64,000 nucleotides of DNA, taken from assembly GCA_009746045.1 (NCBI GenBank), contig RPFO01001400.1, forward strand, positions 397,501 to 461,500, written 5' to 3'. The notes below the pieces were generated by a model. The model was given only the letters and a program-made list of their open reading frames with translations. It was not told the origin of the DNA and made no database searches. This DNA comes from Mesostigma viride (lineage: Eukaryota; Streptophyta; Mesostigmatophyceae; Mesostigmatales; Mesostigmataceae). Positions 41,683 to 53,500 of the stretch are shown piece after piece; position 1 is the first letter of the stretch; the number at the start of each line of letters is the position of its first letter. Made by a program: the position numbers and the translations under genes.

Positions 41683-43197
41683 CGGGGAAATGGGTATATT
41701 TTATTAGCCAATTATGGACCAAAGAGGTGAGAGGGGAAATGAGTATCAGCGAATCCTAATTAAGGTGGGCACACACACGTGTGGCGGTGACAGGTGAAAG
41801 GCTAATAAGGCGCGTTATTAGACCAGGGAAGCCATTGGACCTGAGTAATGTCGCCATGAGGCATACTGGTGAATACCTGATTACGGCCCAGTAGATCATG
41901 AAAAAGCTGGAGCGGGCTGGGCTTGTCGTTATTGGGCCCTGGGTCCCACACCCTGTGTTGTTCCTGAGCTAACAGCCAGTAGCGGCGCATAGCCGCATTC
42001 CATAGGTATATAAAGCGCCGGACTACGCCGCCGCGGGTATACTCCTCGCGGACATTAAAGACTGTCTCGTTGCGTATGGTCCAGATCGCGTATAGCATAG
42101 TAGTGCGTAGCCATATCCATTCTGCTTGGGAAACTGAAAGCTCGGTCCCTGGTGTGCCAGCAATACCGAAAATGATGGTACGCACGCTAATTGGGAGATT
42201 GGGTGGCGATGCCGTCCATGCGGCCCAGATGTTAATGAGCCACGTCCAAACCCCTGGGAGATTACAGAAAAGGAACCTGTGCTCAATGGTTTCACTAGGG
42301 TGCGTGCACAGGCATGATGCATCATGACCAAAACGCTCGTGGAGCGTAGCGCAGACCCCTATCGCCCTATGCATCAAAAGATGTTGTACATCAGTGGCCC
42401 TGCGGTCCACGAGAGGGTGGTCTACCGCCAGGGTAATCAGCTTAACCCAAGTGTAGCCCGGCCAATGTATTCCCCAGCGGGCTCGGCCCGGATGGGGCTG
42501 ATGGTACGTATGCAACAAGATATCATAACCCCAATCTGCGGTGTACTCAAAGATACATTTGCTGGTTCTGATGTCCCCCTTGGTTAAGACCCATCCAAAT
42601 TCAACCGGGTCCAGATGTAGTAGATCTAGCCGTGTGTTGCCCACGTGTAGCCATGTAATGCTCTCAACCGGGGATAATGGGTCCGGCTGGATCATGCAAG
42701 ATCTTGGCACAGACCATGGGACTACGCGTATGCGGTGACACTGGGAAGATGGCGTGTACGCATATAAGGTGGATAGTTGATACAGACACCCATTGTGGCC
42801 AGAAATAGCTTCCATCAGTTGTAGTTGGAGCCCATCTTGTGGCAGAACCGTCACGACTAAACCCTTGCACGCAGGCGTGACTCCGTCGGCGTAGAAGCTA
42901 ACCCAGTCGCCGGTTATAATTGGCTTGCGTGCCGGTGGGGCAGTCATCAACGCATGCCACGCAGCTGGTATCGCACTTATAAGGGTGTGCCACGCTTGCA
43001 GGGAGGGCATGTGGGAGACCCAAGTGCTGACCTCGTCGTAGCTGAGCCGTCGATACGTAGCGCCGTGCCCCAGGTAGAGGTCCAGCACCCTGACAATCGG
43101 CGGTGACGCGCGCAGAAAGCCGCATCATACGGGTTGTGTCCGTGGAGAGCGCCGAGGGGCTTGTTAGTAGCGTCTGTGATTAAGTCATTAAAAAAGT
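41683..43197 (-). mobile_element. 5'-truncated LINE with 16-bp target duplication
   Basis: 1515 bp on the - strand, flanked by TAGTTCAGTTCAGTTT at 41667-41682 and 43198-43213. Contains an ORF2 C-terminal fragment and a 3' UTR that matches 41318-41435. Confidence 0.88.
41802..43088 (-). pseudogene. LINE ORF2 C-terminal fragment with RT zinc-binding domain
   Basis: 428 uninterrupted codons but no RT or endonuclease. It has a zf-RVT pattern: HRAIGVCATLHERFGHDASC, LCTHPSETIEHRFLFCNLPG (C-x-C-x8-H-x4-C), then LRTTMLYAIWTIRNETVFN, typical of plant/algal L1 ORF2 C-termini. It is a fragment left by 5' truncation, so not a functional gene. It differs from the LINE at 6871-22062. Confidence 0.85.
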
Positions 43198-43489
43198 TAG
43201 TTCAGTTCAGTTTGACTGAACTGCATGTAGGTACTAGGTAGTAGCCATTTAGCTAACTGAATGCCAGCGGGCGGGTATATTGTGATGGTGTATGGGATAA
43301 ATAAAAAATGCACAGTTTACCTCTGAGTCATATTGTCTCAACGCAGATCAAACGAAGTTTGCGCGCGAAAACTCCCTCCGAGCGCCGCGCCACGGGTAGC
43401 TAGGCTTTAAGGTCTGCGCCGCGCTGCGCTGGTGGTACCTAATTTTGAGGTGTACGAGGCCCGGAAGAGGGTTTTTTTGGGCCTGTACG

Positions 43490-43830
43490 AGGTCGATTCG
43501 TACATAATTACGCGTACAGATATTGGGACCACTACGGTATAGACTGCGCGGAAAGGCCGGGCTGTGCACAGGGCAGCAGAGACTGTGCAAGCGGGCTCGG
43601 GGTCTGGTAAACATTGTCCTTACCTGTCCTTACTGTACTGTACTGTACAGTACTGTAACAAGAAAATTATGCCCATCGCTGCATCGGCGGATTCGGCCCC
43701 AGGGCGGGCCCAGGCCCGTGCAGGGTTTTTCACGTGTTTGACGCGCGAGGCAGCGCGACTGCGCAAGGACAAAATTTGGTAATTAGTTGTGGGCAACAAC
43801 AACAACAACAACATTAGATGCCCATGTGCG
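43490..43830 (-). repeat. dispersed repeat, right inverted copy
   Basis: Longer than the left copy; on the - strand (GTT)n-GCCCAC, a GC-rich middle with the palindrome TACTGTACAGTA, then CCGTAGTGGTCCCAATATCT. A further GCGGCGTGGGCAACAACAAC piece lies at about 43920-43950. Confidence 0.55.
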
Positions 43831-44478
43831 GCGTGAGATCCAACAAACCAACTAAATAACTTAAAAATACGGAAATACTGTCCGGCAATATAGATTTCGC
43901 TAGTAATGCGAGATACTGTGTGCGGCGTGGGCAACAACAACAACAACAATGCGAGATACTGTATGCATTCTGTATGCATGTAGAATCGCCCGCCAGATCC
44001 TTCACGCACGGACCAAAAAAGCCAGGCGATGGTGGAAACGCACGTTGACTTCGCGAAAGAGCAGCCTGCCCAGTCCCAATGCAGGTTGCTGATTAATCCA
44101 ATCCACAAAAGATCGTGGAATGCCGCGGTGTTGCAAATGTTTTTATGCTGATGCTTGAGTTTTTTGAATCGCTAGGAACGCGTTATCGGTGTCTGGAGGC
44201 AATGCCAAATTGGGGTGTCTGAATTAGTTAAAGAATGCCTTCTCCAGGTTACCAGAAATTTCGAGCATTTCAGTTAATAATATCCTTGACGCAACGGATT
44301 TTAAGAATTAATGTCGCCTTTGCTTGGAACGCCAGCATGGCGTGATTGATGCATATTGAGCGTCGGAGCGGGCCATGCATCCAGCGCACACATACGGATA
44401 GGCGCGCCATTGACCCTGCTCTATTCCTGGCGATCTAACTACACCATCCCGGCATTGTAGTTCGCAGCACCTAGGCAG
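43831..44478 (+). other. upstream region of the BSD gene
   Basis: No coding sequence that I can support. Together with 40970-43830 it separates the divergent channel and BSD genes. No clear TATA box. Confidence 0.4.
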
Positions 44479-44551
44479 ATGGATCCTGAGATGGCTGGCG
44501 AGGGGGGGGACATGAGGGGCAAGGAGGGAATGACACCTGCAAAGTCAATAG
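44479..44551 (+). CDS. BSD gene exon 1
   Basis: ATG at 44479, MDPEMAGEGGDMRGKEGMTP, ending AKSI-G at a consensus donor ATAG|GTAAGT, phase 1. Start chosen because the phase and sense join cleanly to exon 2. Confidence 0.7.
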
Positions 44552-47500
44552 GTAAGTTTCGCCACCGTGGCAAGAGCGATCTTTCCGCAGCACTCCCCTC
44601 CAGAATCGTGGACTTAACTGTACAGCGAGTCAAGTGCCACCCGCACAGGCCATGCAGAGCTCATTCGACCGCCACGCTCTTGCCGCCTGCTGATGTTGTG
44701 GTCTCCGTTGCATGGTAAACCTCCTGCCCTGCGCTTCCCTCCCAATTGGCAACGCTGGGACACAGGGACCGGCTTCTTCAAGTTCGCGGGCCTGAAAGCC
44801 ATCTCGCAGAAAGCTGAGAAGATCATGGAGAACCTTCACTCGGCTGTCGGCATAACTCTAGGGAATGTGGCCGGTGGCGGCACGAGCGCCAGTAACCAAT
44901 CCTCTGCCAGTGGGGACATCAGCGGCTCCACTACAGGCAGGTCCGATCCGCAGGACCGCAACCGGCCGCTCCAGGGTGGCCGCCAGGCCTCTGGTCGGTC
45001 CCTTGCCCCTGGCCCCTCCCACGAGGACCGTGACGCCGATGGCATAAAGTCCGACAGTGACATGCCGGAGCCCCGCGCGGTGCCCACCCCCATGCCCCGG
45101 GGGGTTGACGACCGCCGCAACCTCAACTGGGCGGGCGACCCGGTCACTAACCGCCAGTACTCCACCTCGGCGCCGGCCAGGGACCCCCTGGCAAAGCCAT
45201 CCGGCGGCGGCTGGTGGCGAAGCCAACGCCCGCAGCGGATCTCTGTGGACGGGGAGGAAGCCGAAGGGGAGGGGGGGGGAGACCTGGGCCCTGGCCAGGT
45301 GTCCGCCCCGGTGACGGGATGCCGCAGTAACCGCAACAGCGCGGACGTGGTGGGGCCGTCCCCCCGCCTGTCCCCCCCCCAGTCCCCCTTCCCTGGTTTT
45401 GACGCCAACAGTGTCCCTGGGAGCTCTCGGGATGTTTCTGGTGGGCCAGGGGCTGAGTCAGGCCAAGGGGGTGCGGGTGCTAGTACCCAGGATAAGGGGC
45501 GGCAGCGTCTGCCGTCATTGGATGAAGGCATGGGGGGATCAGGCAGGGTTGCGGAGGGCAGGGGTGAGGCGGGTCGGGCAGCCCCGGCCAGTGTCGCAGC
45601 CGAGAAGAAGAAAGTGAGGGCGGCGGCACGAGCACAGGAGCCGCCGCGGAGGCTGTTTGTGTGGCCAACGCCCACCAACGCTGGTAGGTTTATGCCAGCA
45701 TGTGCTGTTAGGTTTGGAAGCCAAATGCTTCCAAACGAATGCTGGTTGGTTGGGGGATGCGAGGGGGGTAGCGGGGTGCTAGTCGCCCGCCCGCCCGCCC
45801 GCCCACCCGCCTGCCCGCCCGCCTGCCCGCCCCCCCCGCCCACCCGCCCGCCCGCCTGCCCGCCCACCCTCCGGCCCTCCTGCCCGCCTGCCCGCCTGCC
45901 CTCCCTCCCTCCCTCCCTCCCTCCCTCCCTCCTCCTCCCTCCCTCCCTCCTCCCTCCCTCCCTCCCTCCCTCCCTCCCTCCCTCCCTCCCCTCCCTCCCT
46001 CCCTCCCTCCCTCCCTCCCTCCCTCCCTCCCTCCCTCCCTCCCTCCCTCCCTCCCTCTCCCTCCCTCCCTCCCTCCCTCCCTCCCTCGCTCGCCCCTCCC
46101 TCCCTCCCTCGCTCGCCCCTCCCTCCCTCTCTCTGCCGTTCTCTCAACTTGCGCCCTGAATAGCCCTTGTCCTTGTCCTTGCACATGTTTTTGTGTTCTG
46201 TGCTCCATTCATCCATCCGTACCACCATGGCTCATCAACGCAGGTGCTGTTCGCCCACCCTTGCTTGTGACAGACGGCAGCAACTCTGTTCACTCACCCA
46301 TAGCATTTGTGGCTCATTGGTGCTGCTTGCCCACGCTGCCGGCAAGAACCCGTCTTCTTGTTGTGTGTGGCACACAGCAGCTACGCCAGTCATCAACCCA
46401 CACTCCCACTGCATCAGGATGCATGCTTGCTTGCCCCCATGGCCCGCGTCGACCCCGCTCCCCCGTTTGCGCATTCTTTCGTGTGACAGACGGCAGCTAT
46501 GCCATTCACCCATCCACGGGGGTTGCCTTGCGAAGCCGAAGACTCATGGCTCATCACTATACGCGCTGCTTGCGCCATGGCCTGCTGTCCTGTCTCCCTC
46601 TCGCATGTGACAGATGGCAGCTACTCGGTGGGCGACAACCCTGACCTACCTTGGAAGCCGCGCTGCCCCGCCGAGGCGCCCTACGAGCGGGAGCTGCGGT
46701 CACACATGCTCAGCATCGGGAGGGTGAGCACCGCCCTCCCTGTCGCTCGGAAATGCTTGCGGATCAACTTATTATTATTCTAGTATCTATTTCGTCAAAG
46801 CAGGCAGCAAACGGAAACCTAATGCTGCCGAGTGCCGGTATACGTAAGCAAGTACTTGCGTGCCATGAGCTTAGATGTATCGTGGAGGCAGGCAGCAAAT
46901 GGGAACCAAATGCTGCCGAGTGCCGGTACACGTAAGCAAGTACTTGCGTGCCATGAGCTTAGATGTATCGTGGAGGCAGGCAGCAAATGGGAACCAAATG
47001 CTGCCGAGTGCCGGTACACGTAAGCAAGTACTTGCGTGCCATGAGCTTAGATGTATCGTGAAGGCAGGCAGCAAATGGGAACCAAATGCTGCCGAGTGCC
47101 GGTATACGTAAGCAAGTACTTGCGTGCCTTGAGCTTAGATGTATCGTGGAGGCAGGCAGCAAATGGGAACCAAATGCTGCCGAGTGCCGGTATACGTAAG
47201 CAAGTACTTGCGTGCCATGAGCTTAGATGTATCGTGGAGGCAGGCAGCAAATGGAAACCAAATGCTGCCGAGTGCCGGTACACGTAAGCAAGTACTTGCG
47301 TGCCATGAGCTTAGATGTATCGTGAAGGCAGGCAGCAAATGGGAACCAAATGCTGCCGAGTGCCGGTACACGTAAGCAAGTACTTGCGTGCCATGAGCTT
47401 AGATGTATCGTGAAGGCAGGCAGCAAATGGGAACCAAATGCTGCCGAGTGCCGGTACGCGAAAAAACGCTAAAACTCAGCGTAGCTCCAGCATGGTTCGA

Positions 47501-50500
47501 ACTAGGACCTCTGGCAGGCATTCCGCGGCTATAAAGTATCTATATTATTTAGAACATATATAGTATCGTTTGTTGCTCGTGAACCCCTGTACCCTCATGC
47601 ACATGCGAAAACATCAGAAAAGAGGGGGGGGGGGGGGGGGGTGCTAGCAAACTCCAGCTGACATGCCATACTTGTGCTACTCAACGCTTGCTCATTAACT
47701 CGCGCACCCATGTTATGCCCAAAAGAGGGGGGGGGGGTGCTAGCAAACTCCAGCTGACATGCCATACTTGTGCTACTCAACGCTTGCTCATTAACTCGCG
47801 CACCCATGTGATGCCCAAAAGAGGGGGGGGGGTGCTAGCAAACTCCAGCTGACATACCATACTTGTGCTACTAAACCCTTGCTCATTAAGTCGCGTGCCC
47901 ATGTGATGCCCAATGGCAGGTATGGGATGGGTGACCATCCTCCCATTCATTTTCCCGTCCTCTCCCATCCCGTTCTCCCTACCCCTCCTCGGGTGCAAGG
48001 GGTTGGCAACAGTAACGAAAGTTGGAACCAAAGCAACCTTTCTCTCCCCACCTGAAGTTTCTTCCTCCCCCCCTGCTTCCCTCTGCTCGATTCCACTCCA
48101 CTTCCTCACTCTTCTCCCTTCTCTCTATTTCAGAAGGTCTTCCTTCCCTTTTTTAACAAAGTGATACATAGACGTATTATTTCACCGAGTTTGATTTATT
48201 CTCTCTTCCCTGCACCATCTCCCCTCCTCTCCCCTGTTCCCATGGCAGATGCCCGAGCGGTAGGAAGTTCTTTATATTATACCTGTCTGCAGACAAGCCG
48301 AATGCTTTGCTAATCAACTTCCCTGCCCCTTCTCCCTTCCCCTTCCCTGTTCGTTGTCGAAGATTTTCGAGCGTACAAATTTGTATTATTCTCACTTTCC
48401 TCCCCTGGTCTTTCCCCTTCCTTTCCCACCTCGCCCCCTCCCTTTGCTCTCTTCCCCTCCCCTGGTCCCCCTCGCAGATGCCGGAGCGGTACCTGCACAA
48501 GCGGCCCGCCCACCTGGTGGCAATGATGCCGGCAGAGAACAACATGCGCACGGCGGGCGCGGTGCTGCGGGTGGGTGGCACCGGCAATGCTCCTCTCCTT
48601 ACTGCTCACAACAACAATCATAATGTCCTGCTTTTGCCTCATCATGGAATGGCCTTTCTTCGTTTTTTCTTCCTTGCCTTGACCCTGCCATTCCCAGTTG
48701 GACCGCAGCCTGCGCGCGACCCTTCTGTACCCACCCTAATCCCATAACCCTTTCCTGTCCTCTCCTGGCCTGGCCTGGCCTGGCCTGGCCTGGCCTGGCC
48801 TGGCCTGGCCTGGCCTGGCCTGGCCAGGCCACCTCACCTCACCTCACCTCACCTCACCTCACCTCACCTCACCTCACCTCACCTCACCTCACCTCACCTC
48901 ACCTCACCTCACCTCACCTCACCTCACCTCACCTCACCTCACCTCACCTCACCTCACCTCACCTCACCTCACCTCACCTCACCTCACCTCACCTCACCTC
49001 ACCTCACCTCACCTCACCTCACCTCACCTCACCTCACCTCACCTTACCTTACCTTACCTTACCTTACCTTACCTTACCTTACCTTACCTTACCTTACCTT
49101 ACCTTACCTTACACACCCTCCGCATTGGAAGTTTGTTATTATGGGTCAATTTTTGCCGTATTTGCATTACGAATAGCCCTGGATTGTTTGTTGGGGAGCC
49201 AGTTAGAGTCCCGGGTTTTTATTATTTAATTAAAACCTTTTGTTTGTTTGTTTGTCCTACAGCCGTTCAAGGCACATGGGTACTTATTTAATTAATAAAT
49301 TTCTTTTGTTTGTTTGGTAGATATCGTACACGCCGTCCCCAATTCGGCCGGCAATCCGGCCCGGCGGCCCCCCTTCGGCGGCCATAGGCTAGAGTCAGTG
49401 GAGGTCAGTGATACCCAGAGCCCACATGAGTTAATTAATTAATTTTGTTTGTTTGTTTGTTGAGTCCAGTCCTCAGCCCCCGGAGTTAATTAATTAATTT
49501 TCTTTTGTTTTTTTTATGGTTTTCAGCCAGAACATTTTCCAGAAGCTAATTATTTAGTTAGAACTTCCAATGCGGGCGGTGTACCTTACCTTACCTTTCC
49601 TTTCCTTGAGTCTTCCCCTCTTCCCCCCATCCTGACAGCTGTCCCGCAACCCTCCTTTATTCATCCTAATCTTATCGCCCTTTCCTTTCCTTTCCTTGCT
49701 TCACCCCCTCGCTCCCCGTCCTGACAGGTGGACCGCAACCTGCGCGCCATCCGCTTCCGCTACGTGCCCAAGCGCATGAGCGAGGAGCGCTTCTGGCAGC
49801 GCTACTTCACCGCGCTCGCCATCATCCGCCACGATGTGAGGATGGCATGGGTGGCCATGGGTCACGATAGTGTCGTATAGTATAGTAGAGTAGATTAGAG
49901 TATGGTACAGGACAGGACAGGGCAGGGCAGGGCAGGGCAGGGCAGGGCAGGGCAGGGCAGGGCAGGACAGGGCAGGGCAGGGCAGGGCAGGGCAGGGCAG
50001 GGCAGGGCAGGGCAGGGCAGGGCAGGGCAGGGCAGGGCAGGGCAGGGCAGGGCAGGGCAGGGCAGGGCAGGGCAGGGCAGGGCAGGACAGCTGCCACGAT
50101 GCGAGGATGGCATGGGCTGTTGGCATTAGGTTACATGGAGATGGCAGGGAACATCTGCCACGATGTATGGTGGCGCGGGGGTGTCAGAATAAGGTTTCAC
50201 GGCGCAAGGGGGGGGAATATGCGCCATCAAATACCACGATGTGATGTGGTGCAAGGGTGTCAGAATCAGGTTGAATAAAATTTTGTCAGCCGTGCGGATA
50301 CGCCCCCGATCACCTAACCCACCCCTACCCTACCCCACCCATCCCACATTGCTTTCCTCCCCTCCTCCCCCTCCCCCCCCCCCCCCCTGTGTGTGCCCAG
50401 GTGATGGAGGTGCACCTGCCAGGCCATGAGCCCGAGTTCTGCGACCTGTGCCTCATGCTGGCGGCGCAGCAGGTCTCGGCGGCCGCCGCCGCGCTGGCCG

Positions 50501-53500
50501 CCAAGGAGCAGGAGACGGACGCGCCGAACGCACACACGCCCAAGGGGCAGGTGGGTTCCTCGAGGACGGCAGGTGGGTGCCTCCGGTGGCCACGAGGAAG
50601 GCAGGTGGGTGCCTCCGGTGGCCACGGGGAAGGCAGGTGGGTGCCTCCGGTGGCCACGAGGAAGGCAGGTGGGTGCCTCCGGTGGCCACGAGGAAGGCAG
50701 GTGGGTGCCTCCGGTGGCCACGAGGAAGGCAGGTGGGTGCCTCCGGTGGCCACGAGGACGGCAGGTGGGTGCCTCCGGTGGCCACGAGGAAGGCAGGTGG
50801 GTGCCTCCGGTGGCCACGAGGAAGGCAGGTGGGTGCCTCCGGTGGCCACGAGGAAGGCAGGTGGGTGCCTCCGGTGGCCACGAGGAAGGCAGGTGGGTGC
50901 CTCCGGTGGCCACGAGGAAGGCAGGTGGGTGCCTCCGGTGGCCACGAGGAAGGCATACTGTGTATGATGGCTTCTGATATCCTACACCTGATATCTACCT
51001 AGGTGCTATCAAACGAATTCACGTCCCTTCTTACAGCTGGTGACTCGGACCACCAAGGCATGCCGACTGGTTGGTTTGCGAATGCCCTACCTTGGATGTG
51101 CAACACCCCCCTACGTATGACCTGAAATATTGCCACTGCGTCCTTGTCAGCATGTCGCTTTGATATGTGACACCCTCATACATGTGTAGCGACATCTCGC
51201 CATGACTTCCTTGTCTGCATTCCCGCGGGGTTGTTGGTTCCACTCTTTCTCACAACCCAGCGAGGATGACTGGGGTGGACAAGGCACGCCCTGTATCTTG
51301 TCCTGTACCCTGTCACAAGTGATAGGAAACCAGTATGCTGTTGAACTAATTTGTGTTCCTTTCTTACAGGCTGGCGAGGCCGTTCCCTTTCTTGTGGATG
51401 ATAACTGACAACTGCTTTCCCCGCGTGCTTGATGGGCCCCTCGTGCAGGCCGGCGAGGGTGACTCGGATGAAGATGGCATGCCCCACGCGGACGAGTACG
51501 TGCAAGTGATGCTGGCGCCCGACGAGGACAGCGGGGCCGTGTCGCTCCAGCTCGAGGTCGTCATGGTCATGGTGGAGGGCAGCCATGGGGCGCATGCCGG
51601 GGGTTCGTCTTCCTCTGCTGCCAACACCAACACCAACAACAACAACCACGGTGGCGAGAATAATGGCGAGAATAATAAACATAATGATTATAGTAATGCC
51701 GAGAATGGAGCCACGGCCACAGCCACTAAGGGAGGGGAGCCCTCGCTCACCCGGCGCAAGTCCGTGGAGGTCTCTGTGGTCGCGGAAATCGCTGCCGCGG
51801 TGGGGTTGGTCGATGTGGACGGCATGGTGGACGGGAGGGCGGTGGACGGGCGGGCGGAAGGGGAGGCGAGGCGACGGTCGCAGGACGGGGTGGCTCCCGA
51901 AACACTCGCGGCCGCCACTGGCAGCAATGTGCCCGCATCCATGTCTGGCCCTGCAAATGCCGATGCTAGCGGCGGCGGTGCGGACGCAGCAGCAAGCCTC
52001 TCTAGCCGCGACTCTGGCGCGACCGCTGCTGCTGCTGCTGCTGCTGCGGCAGCAGTAGCCCCGGATGTGCAGGCCCGCCTGCCCAGCCTACGCGTGTCCG
52101 TGTCCAACGCGCTGACTTCATCCTCTTCTTCTACCGGACGCAACAACCGGGCCAGCGTGAGCGGCCGCCACCGTGACGTCGAGGGCCCATCCCAGTCGCA
52201 GCCGGCACGCGCGAAGCCGACGCGACGGTCGTCCCGCATCGACCCTGCGGCCGCCGCGGGGGGTGGCGCTCCGGGAGGCAGCGGTGGGGGCGGGGCTGGC
52301 ACTGCCTCGGTGCCCCCCTCGGAGCGTCTCCAGCCATCCATGATCCTCCAGCGGCTGGCGTCGGCGCTGGAGTTGGCGCGGTCGACGCGGTCCATGGCGC
52401 ACCTCCTGGCGTACGTAACAAATGCTATCAAGGATTGTAATGACCCCTTTCTTACCCCTTTTATCCTCGTCGACCTAGCTTAGCAATGCCTGCTGGCGTA
52501 CGTAACGACGATTCTTTGCTGTGTCCCTGAAATAACAATAAGAATGGCCCCTTGCTGTGACACTTGAGTAACAGTAACGACGGCCCTTTGCTTTTTCACT
52601 GGAGTAACAAGAACATTTGCCCTTTGCTTGGTCACTTGATTAACAATGGCTTTTTTCTCTGTCACCGGAGTAACAATTGTGATGGCCCTTTGCTTTGTCC
52701 CTTGAGTAACGATAATGGCGTGCCCTTGCCACCCAAATGTGTGGTGGGAGTGATGATAACAAGTGGCGTACGTACCTGCCACTACCGAGCTATACACATC
52801 ACCACCGAGCCATACACAACCCCCATCTCAGATCTCTCTTTCGTCGCTCAAGTGGCATTTTTTACTTCTGGCGTAGATGCCCTTGCCACCGTCAGTCTTT
52901 TTGTAGAATGATCTTTTTAGATACGCCCTCACACTATGTGTTCTTGTCGTTCATGTGCTAACATAAACTGCTGAAGTGCTTCTCCAACCAACTGCTGTCC
53001 TCCTCCCTCCCCCCTCCCCCTCCCCCTCCCCCTCCCCCGTCCCCCTCCCCCCTCCCCCCTCCCCCTCCCCCCTCCCCCCTCCCCCCTCCCCCTCCCCCCT
53101 CCCCCCCCCCCCCCTCCCCCTCCCCCTCCCCCCTCCCCCCTCCCCCCTCCCCCTCCCCCCCCCCTCCCCCCTCCCCCTCCCCCTCCCCCCTCCCCCCCCC
53201 TCCCCCCCCCCCTCCCCTCCCCCCCCTCCCCTCCCCCCTCCCCCTCCCCCCCTCCCCCCTCCCCCTCCCCCCCCTCCCCCTCCCCCTCCCCCCTCCCCCC
53301 TCCCCCCTCCCCCCTCCCCCTCCCCTCCCCCCTCCCCCTCCCCCCCCTCCCCCCCCTCCCCTCCCCCCTCCCCCCTCTCCTGCTTCCATTTTTTCCCAAT
53401 AATTTTACCCACACGCCTCTTCCATACCCTTTCCAGTCAGCCGCTCGACGCCCCCCCCGGAGGGCCCGGTCCTGGCGCCGACGGCGGCCGCGGCTCTGGC

